This document shows positions 1-7,715 of a stretch of 64,000 bases of DNA, in pieces. The DNA comes from an uncultured Maricaulis sp. GTDB taxonomy: Bacteria; Pseudomonadota; Alphaproteobacteria; Caulobacterales; Maricaulaceae. A program made the position numbers and the translations under genes. The first letter of the stretch is position 1. Each line of letters begins with the position of its first letter. Below the pieces are notes generated by a model, which was not told the DNA's origin, searched no databases, and was given only the letters and a program-made list of their open reading frames with translations. The stretch covers positions 41,784-105,783 of the forward strand of contig NZ_CAJQOO010000011.1 of the NCBI RefSeq assembly GCF_905480005.1. Reading direction: 5' to 3'.

Positions 1-51
1 ATACCTGCTCGTCCGGCCAACCGCCGGGCTTTCGACCCGGGAAAGGGGTTC

Positions 52-636
52 ATGACGGATCTGACTGAGCGCCCGAGTGCTGCGGTCGACAGCCGGGCCA
101 TGTCCAACCTGCTCGTGCGGGTCGGACAGGCGCGCGATCGTCAGGCCTTCAGGGCGTTGTTCGATCATTTCGCGCCACGGATCCGGTCATTCCTGCTTCA
201 GCGTCGCGTGCCGAAGGCGCAGGCAGAGGATATCACGCAGGACGTGATGTTGGCGGTCTGGCGCCGCGCGGCCAGTTTTGACCCGGCCAAGGCCGGCGCC
301 TCGACCTGGATCTACACGATTGCCCGCAATCAGCACATTGACCAGTTCCGCAAGGCGAAGCGGGCGGAGCAGATGGACGAAACCGATCCGTCCCTGCAGC
401 CGGAACCCGCGCCTGCCGCGGACGATTTGTGCGAGATGTCGGAGTCGGCGCAAAGCGTCGGGGCCGCACTCGAAACCCTGTCACCTGACCAGCGTCAGGT
501 CATCGACATGGCCTTCACGGAAGGGCTGTCTCACAGCGAAATCGCCGACCGGCTCGACTTGCCGCTCGGTACAGTAAAATCACGAATAAGGCTCGCCATG
601 GGCAAGCTGAAGACGACACTTGGAGACTTGGTATGA
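52..636 (+). CDS. ECF-type RNA polymerase sigma factor (RpoE/ECF11-like)
   Basis: This 194-aa protein has the two-domain layout of an extracytoplasmic-function sigma factor. Region 2 lies around residues 25-100, with the core-binding and -10 recognition stretch ITQDVMLAVWRR and STWIYTIARNQHIDQFRK. Region 4 lies around residues 140-190, with the helix-turn-helix LSHSEIADRLDLPLGTVKSR. It directs core RNA polymerase to stress promoters. The ATG at 52 follows a purine-rich ribosome site (gggaaagggg). Its stop overlaps the start of a ChrR-like anti-sigma, the usual arrangement for the RpoE-ChrR singlet-oxygen/oxidative-stress pair. Only 51 bases lie upstream in the window and I recognise no promoter in them. 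The family call is firm. The singlet-oxygen role is inferred from the partner. Confidence 0.95.
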   Translation: MTDLTERPSAAVDSRAMSNLLVRVGQARDRQAFRALFDHFAPRIRSFLLQRRVPKAQAEDITQDVMLAVWRRAASFDPAKAGASTWIYTIARNQHIDQFRKAKRAEQMDETDPSLQPEPAPAADDLCEMSESAQSVGAALETLSPDQRQVIDMAFTEGLSHSEIADRLDLPLGTVKSRIRLAMGKLKTTLGDLV

Positions 637-1304
637 CCCAACGCGGTCATGTGCTGGACGATACCTGGTATCTCGACTACGCCGCCGGAGCACTGGCGAG
701 CGAAGCCGAGGGCGTGCTTGTTCGCTCCCACATTGAACTCAATGACGAAGCCGGGGCCCGTTTGGCGCGCCTCGACCGAATAGGCGGCTCCCTGCTTGAG
801 CAGCTGCCGACAGGAGAGGCATTGCCTTTCTCAGCCGATGATCTGCTCGACCTAGTCGATGGAAGCGAAGACGAGGTCACGGATCCTGCCTCTGCAGCGA
901 CCCCCGCAGAGCTCGCAGATGTCGATATCCCGCCGGCGCTTGCCGCCTATCTGGAACGCACGGGCGTACAGGTAAAATGGGAATTTCTCGGGCCGGGCCT
1001 GCGCAAGGCCGTGCTTTGGCGCGGTGATGAAGACGAGCGTCTCTGGTTGCTCAAGGCCGAACCCGGCGTTGCCATTCCACATCACGGTCACAATGGTTCC
1101 GAACTGACGCTCGTCCTCAAGGGAAGTTTCTGGGATGGCGATCAGGAGTACCGGCGCGGCGATGTGGAAGAGGCGCATCCCGATATCGAGCACGATATCC
1201 GGATCGATCCGTCGGGCGTGTGTGTCTGTCTGGCACTGACCTGCGGCAAGCTTCGTTTTGACAATCCGCTTCTTCGGGCATTTCAGGTCTTTACCGGTCT
1301 CTGA
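633..1304 (+). CDS. ChrR-like cupin anti-sigma factor lacking the zinc CxxC
   Basis: This 223-aa protein overlaps the sigma gene by 4 bases (ATGA), which suggests translational coupling. Residues 1-90 align by eye with the ChrR anti-sigma domain: RGHVLDD, DYAAGALA and RLDRIGGSLLEQ are all family-like. Residues 110-215 form a cupin with probable metal ligands in IPHHGHNGSELTLVL and DIEHD, and a late Cys pair in GVCVCLALTC. In known ChrR proteins the anti-sigma domain binds zinc through His6, a second His and a CxxC. Here His6 and His33 are present, but the two Cys positions read Asn37 and Ala40 (HIELNDEAGAR). The zinc site is therefore incomplete, and the domain may bind metal weakly or not at all. 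It presumably still sequesters the upstream sigma. Confidence 0.9.
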   Translation: MTQRGHVLDDTWYLDYAAGALASEAEGVLVRSHIELNDEAGARLARLDRIGGSLLEQLPTGEALPFSADDLLDLVDGSEDEVTDPASAATPAELADVDIPPALAAYLERTGVQVKWEFLGPGLRKAVLWRGDEDERLWLLKAEPGVAIPHHGHNGSELTLVLKGSFWDGDQEYRRGDVEEAHPDIEHDIRIDPSGVCVCLALTCGKLRFDNPLLRAFQVFTGL

Positions 1305-1425
1305 GCCGGTGAGGCTTGCCGACACTGGGTCCCCCGGCGAGTGACGAAGGCGGGTGCGGTCGCGCGGCGTTTGCGCTACCATGCCGGCTCACGTGATTTC
1401 GTCAGGTCCCGGGGTGACGGCCAGC

Positions 1426-2469
1426 ATGAGTGTGAAGACACGGGCGAACAAGCAGTCCGGCGCGACCATCAAGGATGTGGCAAGTGCGGCAGGCGTGTCC
1501 GCGATGACCGTCTCGCGTGTGCTCAATGCCGAGCCGAATGTCCGCCCCGCGACGCGCGAGCGCGTCCAGGCTGCCATCAAGGAACTCAACTACCGGCCAA
1601 ACCTGTCGGCGCGAAACCTTGCCCGCGCGAACGCCTATTTCATCGGCCTCCTCTACGACAATCCCAGCGCCGGCTATATCAGTGAATTGCTGATCGGCGC
1701 GCTGAACCGCTGTCGTACATCCGGATATCATCTGGTGCTGGAGAGCTGTGGCGCTGCCGGCGAGGACTGGGCCGCCGAGATCGCGGCCATGCTGCGCACC
1801 TCGAATTTCGACGGCATCGTGATGCCGCCGCCGGTTTGCGACAATGCAGACGTGCTTGTTGCCGTTGCGGAGGCGGGTATTCCACATGTCCGCATCGCGC
1901 CCGACAATGATCTGGATCGCGCTCCCTGTGTGCTGACCGATGACCGCGCCGCGTCGCGTCGAATGACTGAGTATCTCATCGAGCTTGGCCACAGGCGGAT
2001 CGGCTTCGTGCTGGGTCCGGAAGAGCATGGCGCCAGTCGGGAACGACATGCCGGCTTCCTCGAAGGACTCGCAGCGCATGGGCTGGAAAGCGATCCTGCC
2101 CTGATCGCGCCGGGTGCATTTACGTACAAATCGGGCCTGGAAGCGGCGGATCGCCTGTTGTCGCTCGCCGATCGACCGACCGCGATCTTCGCCTCCAATG
2201 ATGACATGGCGGTGGCTGTGATCGCTCTGGCACACAAGCATGCGCTTGATGTGCCGCGTGATCTCACGGTGGTGGGTTTTGATGACACCCAGACGGCGAC
2301 GGCGATCTGGCCCCAACTGACCACGGTTCGACAGCCGATTTCGGACATGGCCAGTGCGGCCATCGAATTGCTGGCCAGCCATCTCAATGGCGATGAGGCC
2401 GCCGCCGCGCGCCGTGAAATTCGCTCCGAGATCGTGATCCGCGATTCCTCAGCCGCACCGGCCTCTTAG
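1426..2469 (+). CDS. LacI-family transcriptional regulator
   Basis: This 347-aa protein has an N-terminal LacI helix-turn-helix (ATIKDVASAAGVSAMTVSRV, about residues 12-32) and the hinge-helix region NYRPNLSARNLA. A periplasmic-binding-protein-like effector domain follows (FIGLLYDNPSAGYISELLIG, RRIGFVLGPEEHGASRERHAGF, PTAIFASNDDMAVAVI, VVGFDDTQTATAIWPQLTTV). The ORF track starts at 1354, but the family N-terminus fits the ATG at 1426, preceded by ggggtgac. ATG 1381 is an alternative that would add a non-conserved extension. The SalR/CelR-type effector fold suggests control of a sugar-related regulon. No sugar gene is adjacent, so the ligand and target are unknown. Confidence 0.92.
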   Translation: MSVKTRANKQSGATIKDVASAAGVSAMTVSRVLNAEPNVRPATRERVQAAIKELNYRPNLSARNLARANAYFIGLLYDNPSAGYISELLIGALNRCRTSGYHLVLESCGAAGEDWAAEIAAMLRTSNFDGIVMPPPVCDNADVLVAVAEAGIPHVRIAPDNDLDRAPCVLTDDRAASRRMTEYLIELGHRRIGFVLGPEEHGASRERHAGFLEGLAAHGLESDPALIAPGAFTYKSGLEAADRLLSLADRPTAIFASNDDMAVAVIALAHKHALDVPRDLTVVGFDDTQTATAIWPQLTTVRQPISDMASAAIELLASHLNGDEAAAARREIRSEIVIRDSSAAPAS

Positions 2470-2610
2470 CTTCACAAATCTCCCGGAAGGCTGCACTCTG
2501 TGGCAGCTGTCTGAATGTCCCCGAATTTCAGGGATTGTTAGCGGCCTTGATGCAGGGTTGGCAGCGAGCTCGGCCTTCTTGGGCCGGGATGAGCAATCGG
2601 GGAGAGACAT

Positions 2611-2940
2611 GTGAGCGACTGGCGCACTCAACCGGAAATCGATCCGCTCATAATCCAGACCCTGGTCAATGCCGTCGGCGTCGAGGTGTTTGCCGGAATG
2701 AAAGACCAGTTCGTCACGGATTTGCGGTCTCTCGGGCAAGCCTATTATGAGGCGCTTGCCAATTCTGATGAAGATCAGGCCAAGGCTTCGGCGCATGCTC
2801 TCAAGGGGGCCGCCTCCAATATTGGCCTGGTTCAGCTCAGCCAGATTGCCGCCGAGCTGGAACGCGATGCCAGCGATCCGGGCGCGGCGTTGACCGAGGT
2901 TCTCGATCGCTCGATTTCTCGTCTGGAGTCCGCATCCTGA
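2611..2940 (+). CDS. Histidine phosphotransfer (Hpt) protein
   Basis: This 109-aa single-domain protein is mostly helical. It has the Hpt phosphorylation motif SAHALKGAASNIG around residues 56-68, where the His is the expected phospho-acceptor. It would relay phosphoryl groups between a hybrid histidine kinase and a receiver domain. The GTG start at 2611 is supported by ggagag at 2601-2606. It is the first gene of a four-gene module followed by a STAS protein, a receiver-PP2C phosphatase and a HATPase. That recalls the HptB/HsbR/HsbA arrangement of Pseudomonas, and the receiver two genes downstream is a plausible partner. Partnership is inference from context. Confidence 0.88.
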   Translation: MSDWRTQPEIDPLIIQTLVNAVGVEVFAGMKDQFVTDLRSLGQAYYEALANSDEDQAKASAHALKGAASNIGLVQLSQIAAELERDASDPGAALTEVLDRSISRLESAS

Positions 2941-2974
2941 GCTTGATGCCCCAGACGGCACGGAGGAAGATTCG

Positions 2975-3277
2975 ATGGAATACAGGACTGAAAACCGGGA
3001 CGACCGACTTCTCGTGTGGATATCCGGTGTGATCACCTTTGACGACCACGAGCCTTTCCGACGGATTGTTGACGAGATCGCGGCTTGCACGCCTGAGCTT
3101 GTGGAACTTTCCCTCACGACCACCAAGATGATCGACTCTGCCGGTATCGGCATGTTGCTTCTGGCCAAGGACAAGGCTGACAAGTCGGGCAAGGCCCTCG
3201 TGCTGTCAGGCGTGACCGGGCATGTTGCCAAAGTGGTCGAGCTGTCCAAGGTAGACCAGCTGATCAAGATCGTCTGA
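2975..3277 (+). CDS. STAS-domain anti-sigma factor antagonist
   Basis: This 100-aa protein is a single STAS domain of the SpoIIAA/RsbV/HsbA type. The phosphorylatable serine is in TKMIDSAGIGMLLLAKD (about residues 50-65). In the family, a HATPase kinase phosphorylates this Ser and a PP2C phosphatase removes the phosphate. The unphosphorylated form binds an anti-sigma or another target. Both enzyme types are encoded directly downstream. The ATG at 2975 has a good ribosome site (ggaggaag). There are 34 bases after the Hpt gene, and the next start follows almost at once, consistent with one operon. The output target (sigma factor, anti-sigma or cyclase) is not in the window. Confidence 0.92.
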   Translation: MEYRTENRDDRLLVWISGVITFDDHEPFRRIVDEIAACTPELVELSLTTTKMIDSAGIGMLLLAKDKADKSGKALVLSGVTGHVAKVVELSKVDQLIKIV

Positions 3278-3284
3278 GGTGGCG

Positions 3285-4478
3285 ATGTCAGGGCCCGACG
3301 AGTCACTCCTGTCAGACCACGCAGTGGATACCGCGCTCATCCTGATCGTTGATGACCAGAAATCCTCGCGCCTGATGATTGCCGCTGTGCTCGAGGCCGC
3401 GGGCTTCACCAATCACCTGTTTGCCAGTGACGGTGTGGAGGCGCTGGACGTTCTCGAACGTGAGCCGGTCGAGATCGTCGTTCTCGATATCGTTATGCCG
3501 AACAAGGACGGGTTTGATGTCTGCCGGGAAGTCCGGCAACGCCTGAACCTGCCTGTGTCGATCCTGATTCAGACAGCCCTTGAGGATGCCGACCAGAGGG
3601 CGTCGGCCTTTGATGCCGGTGCCTCGGATGTGATTTCCAAACCCATTCACCCCCACGAGATCGTGTCGCGGGTGCGGTTGCATCTTGAACGTCGCCGCAT
3701 GATGAACAGCCTCCAGCGCTATCGGCGCCGGATGGAGGAGGAGCTGAAGGCGGCCGAGGCGATGCAGATCTCGCTCCTCAAATCCGATGAGGACGTCGCC
3801 GCGATTGCCCGCCCGCGTGGTGCAGATTTGTGGACCTTCTATCAAGCCTCCAATCAGCTGGGCGGCGACCTCTGGCAGGTCTTCGAGATCGATGAAACCC
3901 GTTTTGGCATCCTGATGATCGATCTGTCGGGGCATGGCGTGGCCGCCGCGATCAACGCCTTTCGCGTTCACATGCTGACCGACACACTGCGCCACGACCG
4001 GTCCGAGCCAGGGCTTTGGCTGGCCGCGGTGAATGACTACCTGTACCAGATCCTGCCGGTAGAGCATTTCGCCACCGCCTTTTATGCGGTGATCGATACC
4101 GCCTCCGGCCACCTGCATTACGCGATTGCCGGGGCCCCGCCTCCAATCCTGCTGGAAGCCTCGGGCGGTTGGCAGGCTCTGGGTGGCAGCGGCCTTATTC
4201 TCGGATGCGCCCCGGGGGTCAGCTATGACACCTGGAAAACCAGCCTGAAGCAGGGTGACCGGCTGCTTTGCTACAGCGACGCGCTGTACGAAAATTTCGA
4301 ACAGCCCGATCTGTCACTGGAGCCGGAAGATCTCGCGCGGCTCGCGCATGACGTGGTCTCGCGGGAAGGTGGCGCCGGTTTCATGAGCGCCATGATCGGG
4401 CAGGTATTCGATGATCCCGAGGCCCAGAGCCGCGACGACCTCACACTCCTGCTCCTGGAGGTGACCGGTGACAGGTGA
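3285..4478 (+). CDS. Receiver-PP2C response regulator phosphatase (HsbR/RsbU-like)
   Basis: This 397-aa protein carries an N-terminal receiver domain (residues 16-135), with the acidic pocket in LIVDDQKSSR, the phospho-acceptor Asp in VVLDIVMPNKDG and the Lys in SDVISKPIHP. A linker around 140-175 is probably coiled-coil (RRRMEEELKAAEAMQ). The C-terminal half is a PP2C/SpoIIE-type phosphatase with metal-binding motifs QLGGDLWQV, ILMIDLSGHG, CYSDALYENF and RDDLTLLLLEV. It should dephosphorylate the upstream STAS protein when its receiver is phosphorylated, perhaps by the Hpt protein. I prefer the ATG at 3285 (after gaggtggcg) over the GTG at 3279. It overlaps the next gene by 11 bases. Pseudomonas HsbR fuses a HATPase domain to this architecture, whereas here the ATPase is a separate ORF. 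Confidence 0.9.
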   Translation: MSGPDESLLSDHAVDTALILIVDDQKSSRLMIAAVLEAAGFTNHLFASDGVEALDVLEREPVEIVVLDIVMPNKDGFDVCREVRQRLNLPVSILIQTALEDADQRASAFDAGASDVISKPIHPHEIVSRVRLHLERRRMMNSLQRYRRRMEEELKAAEAMQISLLKSDEDVAAIARPRGADLWTFYQASNQLGGDLWQVFEIDETRFGILMIDLSGHGVAAAINAFRVHMLTDTLRHDRSEPGLWLAAVNDYLYQILPVEHFATAFYAVIDTASGHLHYAIAGAPPPILLEASGGWQALGGSGLILGCAPGVSYDTWKTSLKQGDRLLCYSDALYENFEQPDLSLEPEDLARLAHDVVSREGGAGFMSAMIGQVFDDPEAQSRDDLTLLLLEVTGDR

Positions 4479-5334
4479 GACCACGAAGACGCTATCCGAC
4501 GCAATCTGGGTCCGCCTTGATGAGACGCCGCTGGCGATCGCGATACGCCAATCAATGGTGGAGCGCTATGGGGAGCTGGTTGTTCTCGAGGCGGAGCTTC
4601 CGCAAGGCGCGACGGTCGGCCTTGTGATCGCCGATGATGCCCACGGCGGAGAGATAGGCCGGGCTGCTGACCACAATGCCGGCGCGCTCCAGTCCATTCT
4701 CATCACCGATGACCCGACCACCGGGACGCGGGCTGATTTCGTTCTGCACAGCGATGTCGATCTTGAATCCGTCATGTCGGTCGTTCGCTCGACCAAGGAT
4801 TTCCGCGATCAGGTGATGTCCCTGCGCGCCGATGTCGCCCGACGAAAGTCGGCGATTGGCACGATTATCAATGGACAATTTGTCTTTCGCACCCTGGATG
4901 AAGCCCGCAATCTGGCGACCATGGTCGCGCTTGCCTGCCCCAATTCGGACCTTGTCGCGGTCGGGCTGCAGGAATTGCTGATCAATGCCGTCGAGCATGG
5001 CAATCTGGAAATCGATGCCGCCTTGAAGCACGATCTTTTGCTGGAGGGATGCTGGCGCGAGGAAGTCGAGGCCCGCCTCGGCAATCCGGCCTTTGCGCAC
5101 CGGGTGGTGATCTTCAGCTTCAAGCGCAGCGACCGCATCATCTCGATGACAATCCAGGATGAAGGTGACGGATTTGATCATGTCCGCTATCTGGCGGACA
5201 TGCGCCCGATGGACGGATATCGGGGTCGCGGCATCGCGATGGCGAAGGACCTGGCCTTCTCGTCCCTGACCTATCTGGGAGCCGGAAATATCGTCGAGGC
5301 CACCATCCTTCTGCCGAAGAACGGGCGTGGCTAG
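4468..5334 (+). CDS. HATPase (RsbW/HsbR-type serine kinase) protein
   Basis: This 288-aa protein has a C-terminal GHKL ATPase domain with an N-box (LQELLINAVEHGNLEI), a G1-type box (DEGDGFD) and a G2-type box (GRGIAMAKDLA). Residues 1-130 have no motif I can name. They may be a degenerate receiver-like domain, since they alternate hydrophobic strands and helices. The GTG start at 4468 lies inside the end of the PP2C gene, with tggaggtg just upstream, so translation is coupled. The expected role is phosphorylation of the upstream STAS serine, opposing the PP2C phosphatase, or binding a target as an anti-sigma. No His-kinase H-box is visible, so a classical sensor kinase is unlikely. Confidence 0.82.
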   Translation: MTGETTKTLSDAIWVRLDETPLAIAIRQSMVERYGELVVLEAELPQGATVGLVIADDAHGGEIGRAADHNAGALQSILITDDPTTGTRADFVLHSDVDLESVMSVVRSTKDFRDQVMSLRADVARRKSAIGTIINGQFVFRTLDEARNLATMVALACPNSDLVAVGLQELLINAVEHGNLEIDAALKHDLLLEGCWREEVEARLGNPAFAHRVVIFSFKRSDRIISMTIQDEGDGFDHVRYLADMRPMDGYRGRGIAMAKDLAFSSLTYLGAGNIVEATILLPKNGRG

Positions 5335-5469
5335 CGGCCCGGACGCCGCAATCCGAATATTTTCGCGTTCAGCTATGGTTCAGTCGGGAAATCCTCTAAT
5401 CTTCCACAGACAAGACGTGTTATTCGGAACGCAGGGGTGTTCCACACGGACTACAGGGAGGGGATCCAG

Positions 5470-6378
5470 ATGAAAACCCAGATTATTGCGAGCGTCATCG
5501 CATCCGCATTTTTGGCTGGCGCGGCCACCGCGCAAGACTTTACCGCGCCGCCGTCTTTCGGGTCGGTCAATCTAAGCTCCGGCTTCACGCCGGATCCGTA
5601 TAACGTCACGCTGACATCGGGTGGACAGTTGCACGCCAGCAACCTCTCCAGCTCCTGTCGTGGCTGGATCGCCAATGCGCCTGACTATTCGGTCTATTAC
5701 CAGGCCGGCAACATGTTCGACCTGACCATCAGCTCGGTTTCCGGTTCCGACACGACGCTCGTGGTCAACGGGCCGGCCGGCAACTGGTATTGCGACGATG
5801 ACAGCGGCCAAGGCCTCAATCCGAGCATGACATTCGCCAATCCGGCTTCCGGTCGGTACGACATCTGGGTCGGCTCCTATTCCGAGGGCGATTATGCCCA
5901 GGCGACCCTGTCGATTTCCGAACTCGGCATGGCTGGCGGCCAGCCCTCCCAGGGTGGCGGCAGCTATCAGAGCATTGACTGGTCCCTTCCGGCCAATTTC
6001 GGCGGTGCCAATCTGAGCGGCGGTTTCGCTCCGGATCCCTATCGGGTCAACATCATCTCCGGCGGCACACACCGCGCCTCGGAAGTGCGCAATGGGTGTG
6101 CTGGATGGGTGTCGTCAGCTCCGGACTTCGAACTGAGCTTCAGCGCCGGTTCGCTCCCGCTGATCCTGTCCGCGGCATCGAACTCGGACACGACCATTCT
6201 CGTCAATGATCCCAATGGGAATTGGTATTGCGATGATGATGGCGGCAATGTCGGCCTCAACCCGTCGCTGACTTTCTCCAATCCGGCTTCCGGCACCTAT
6301 GACATCTGGATTGGCTCGTACAGCCAGGGCCAGAATGCCGATGCCACGCTGTCGATTTCCGAGCTCTACAGCGAGTAG
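5470..6378 (+). CDS. Secreted protein with a tandemly duplicated beta domain
   Basis: This 302-aa protein begins with a clear signal peptide, MKTQIIASVIASAFLAGAATA, cut before QDF. The mature part is two homologous units of about 130 residues (roughly 25-150 and 175-300). Each has an FG..NLS.GF.PDPY opening, one Cys early (SCRGWIANAPD / GCAGWVSSAPD), a GNWYCDDD acidic Cys motif and a closing PASG.YDIW.GSYS...ATLSISEL. The units resemble PPC-like beta-sandwich repeats and may use the two Cys for a disulfide and the acidic loop for Ca2+. A Gly/Ser/Gln linker separates them. The ATG at 5470 has ggaggggatc upstream. No catalytic motif is visible and the function is unknown. A terminator follows. 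Confidence 0.8.
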   Translation: MKTQIIASVIASAFLAGAATAQDFTAPPSFGSVNLSSGFTPDPYNVTLTSGGQLHASNLSSSCRGWIANAPDYSVYYQAGNMFDLTISSVSGSDTTLVVNGPAGNWYCDDDSGQGLNPSMTFANPASGRYDIWVGSYSEGDYAQATLSISELGMAGGQPSQGGGSYQSIDWSLPANFGGANLSGGFAPDPYRVNIISGGTHRASEVRNGCAGWVSSAPDFELSFSAGSLPLILSAASNSDTTILVNDPNGNWYCDDDGGNVGLNPSLTFSNPASGTYDIWIGSYSQGQNADATLSISELYSE

Positions 6379-6404
6379 TCGACGCTTTCAGCGTGACGGA
6401 TTTC

Positions 6405-6436
6405 AGGGCGGCCGCTTCTTACCGGCCGCCCTTTTT
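6405..6436 (+). terminator. Rho-independent terminator after the secreted protein gene
   Basis: There is a perfect 9-bp GC stem, gggcggccg / cggccgccc, extended by an A-T pair. It has an 8-base loop and is followed directly by ctttttc. It sits 27 bases after the stop of the secreted protein and before the dipeptidase, so the dipeptidase probably has its own promoter. Confidence 0.88.
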
Positions 6437-6489
6437 CTGTCCGGAATTCCGGTTTATGCCTTTGGCCGTGGTTATCGAGGTGGGTCTTC

Positions 6490-7653
6490 ATGCGTTTCAT
6501 TCTGGCTGTTTGCGTCGGCGTCCTGCTCGTCGCTGTGGGGTTTGTCTTCTTCATTCTACCGGCCCGGATCGATGCCGACATGAATGTCGTCACACCCCAC
6601 GAACCCTATGGTCTGACCGCTGAGGCCGAGGCGCTGCACGGCACGCTCCGGGTCGGCGATCTACACTCCGACATGCTGTTGTGGATGCGCGATCCGACCC
6701 GATGGAATGGTCGGGGTCATACCGATCTGCCGCGCCTTCGGGCCGGGCAGGTCGCCTTCCAGGTCTTCTCCAGCGTGACAAAGACGCCCTCTGGCCAGAA
6801 TTACGATAGCAACACCGCCGACAGTGACGACATCACGGCGCTCGCCATCGTCCAGCGTTGGCCGATGCGGACCTGGGATTCGATCCTGGAACGCGCGGTC
6901 TATCATGCCGATCGGCTGAACCGCCTGGCAGAGCGCGATGACAGCTTCACCGTGGTGCGGACCCGGGCCGATCTCGAAGCGGTCCTGGCGGCGCGCGAAA
7001 CCGATCCGGCCGCGATGGCGGGCCTGCTTGAAACCGAGGGAGCCCATCCGCTTGAGGGGGAAATCGGGAATGTTGATGTGCTCTGGGATGCCGGCTATCG
7101 CATGCTCGGCCTGCAGCATTTCTTCGACAATGCGCTCGGCGGCTCCCTGCATGGTGTATCCAATGACGGGCTGACCGATTTTGGGCGCGAGGTCATTCAC
7201 CGCATGGATGAGCGTGGCCTCATCATTGATGTTGCCCACTCGTCCCCGCAAGTCGTCGAGGATGTGCTGGCCATGACGGACAGCCCCCTCGTGGTGTCCC
7301 ATACGGGCGTGCACGGCCACTGCGCAGTGAAGCGGAATATTCCCGACGCGCTCATGCAGCGGATTGCAGCCGGCGGCGGCCTGATCGGGATCGGCTTCTG
7401 GGCCGATGTCACCTGTGATGACAGCCCCGAAGGCGTGGCGGCGACATTGCTGGCCGCGATCGATCTGGTGGGTATCGACCATGTCGCGCTCGGCTCCGAC
7501 TATGACGGAACGGTCACGACGACATTTGACGCCTCTGAATATGCCGTGCTCACCGACCGGCTGCTCGCTGCCGGTCTGGGCGAGGACGAGGTGCGCCAGG
7601 TGATGGGCGAGAACATGATCCGCTTCTTTCTCGAGAATCTGCCGGCGGAATAG
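6490..7653 (+). CDS. Membrane dipeptidase (peptidase M19, renal dipeptidase family)
   Basis: This 387-aa protein starts with a hydrophobic signal/anchor segment (ILAVCVGVLLVAVGFVFFI), which places the enzyme in the periplasm or at the membrane. Zinc and active-site motifs of family M19 are present: VGDLHSDMLLW (His-x-Asp), LETEGAHPLEG (Glu), VSHTGVHGHCAVKRNIPD (His and Arg) and LGSDYDG (Asp). The length matches the family. It would hydrolyse dipeptides, often with D-residues or dehydro residues tolerated. The ATG at 6490 follows gaggtg with normal spacing. It converges on leuB with a 46-base gap containing a short tandem repeat. Confidence 0.94.
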   Translation: MRFILAVCVGVLLVAVGFVFFILPARIDADMNVVTPHEPYGLTAEAEALHGTLRVGDLHSDMLLWMRDPTRWNGRGHTDLPRLRAGQVAFQVFSSVTKTPSGQNYDSNTADSDDITALAIVQRWPMRTWDSILERAVYHADRLNRLAERDDSFTVVRTRADLEAVLAARETDPAAMAGLLETEGAHPLEGEIGNVDVLWDAGYRMLGLQHFFDNALGGSLHGVSNDGLTDFGREVIHRMDERGLIIDVAHSSPQVVEDVLAMTDSPLVVSHTGVHGHCAVKRNIPDALMQRIAAGGGLIGIGFWADVTCDDSPEGVAATLLAAIDLVGIDHVALGSDYDGTVTTTFDASEYAVLTDRLLAAGLGEDEVRQVMGENMIRFFLENLPAE

Positions 7654-7695
7654 GCGCTGCCCAAACAGGCGCTGACCGAACAGGCGCTGGTGGCG
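7651..7695. repeat. Three 15-bp imperfect tandem repeats between dipeptidase and leuB
   Basis: The units taggcgctgcccaaa, caggcgctgaccgaa and caggcgctggtggcg follow each other with a 15-bp period and share the core aggcgctg. The first includes the dipeptidase stop codon. The period is a multiple of three, so slippage would not shift a frame read through it. A low-copy minisatellite is the simplest reading. Confidence 0.75.
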
Positions 7696-7715
7696 GCGGC
7701 TATTCCGCCGCCACC
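7689..7715. repeat. 11-bp inverted repeat over the leuB stop codon
   Basis: ggtggcggcgg and ccgccgccacc are perfect complements around a 5-base loop (ctatt) that holds the leuB stop. No U-tract follows on either strand, so it is not a canonical terminator. It could block 3' exonucleases or act as a weak bidirectional barrier between the convergent dipeptidase and leuB transcripts. Confidence 0.65.
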
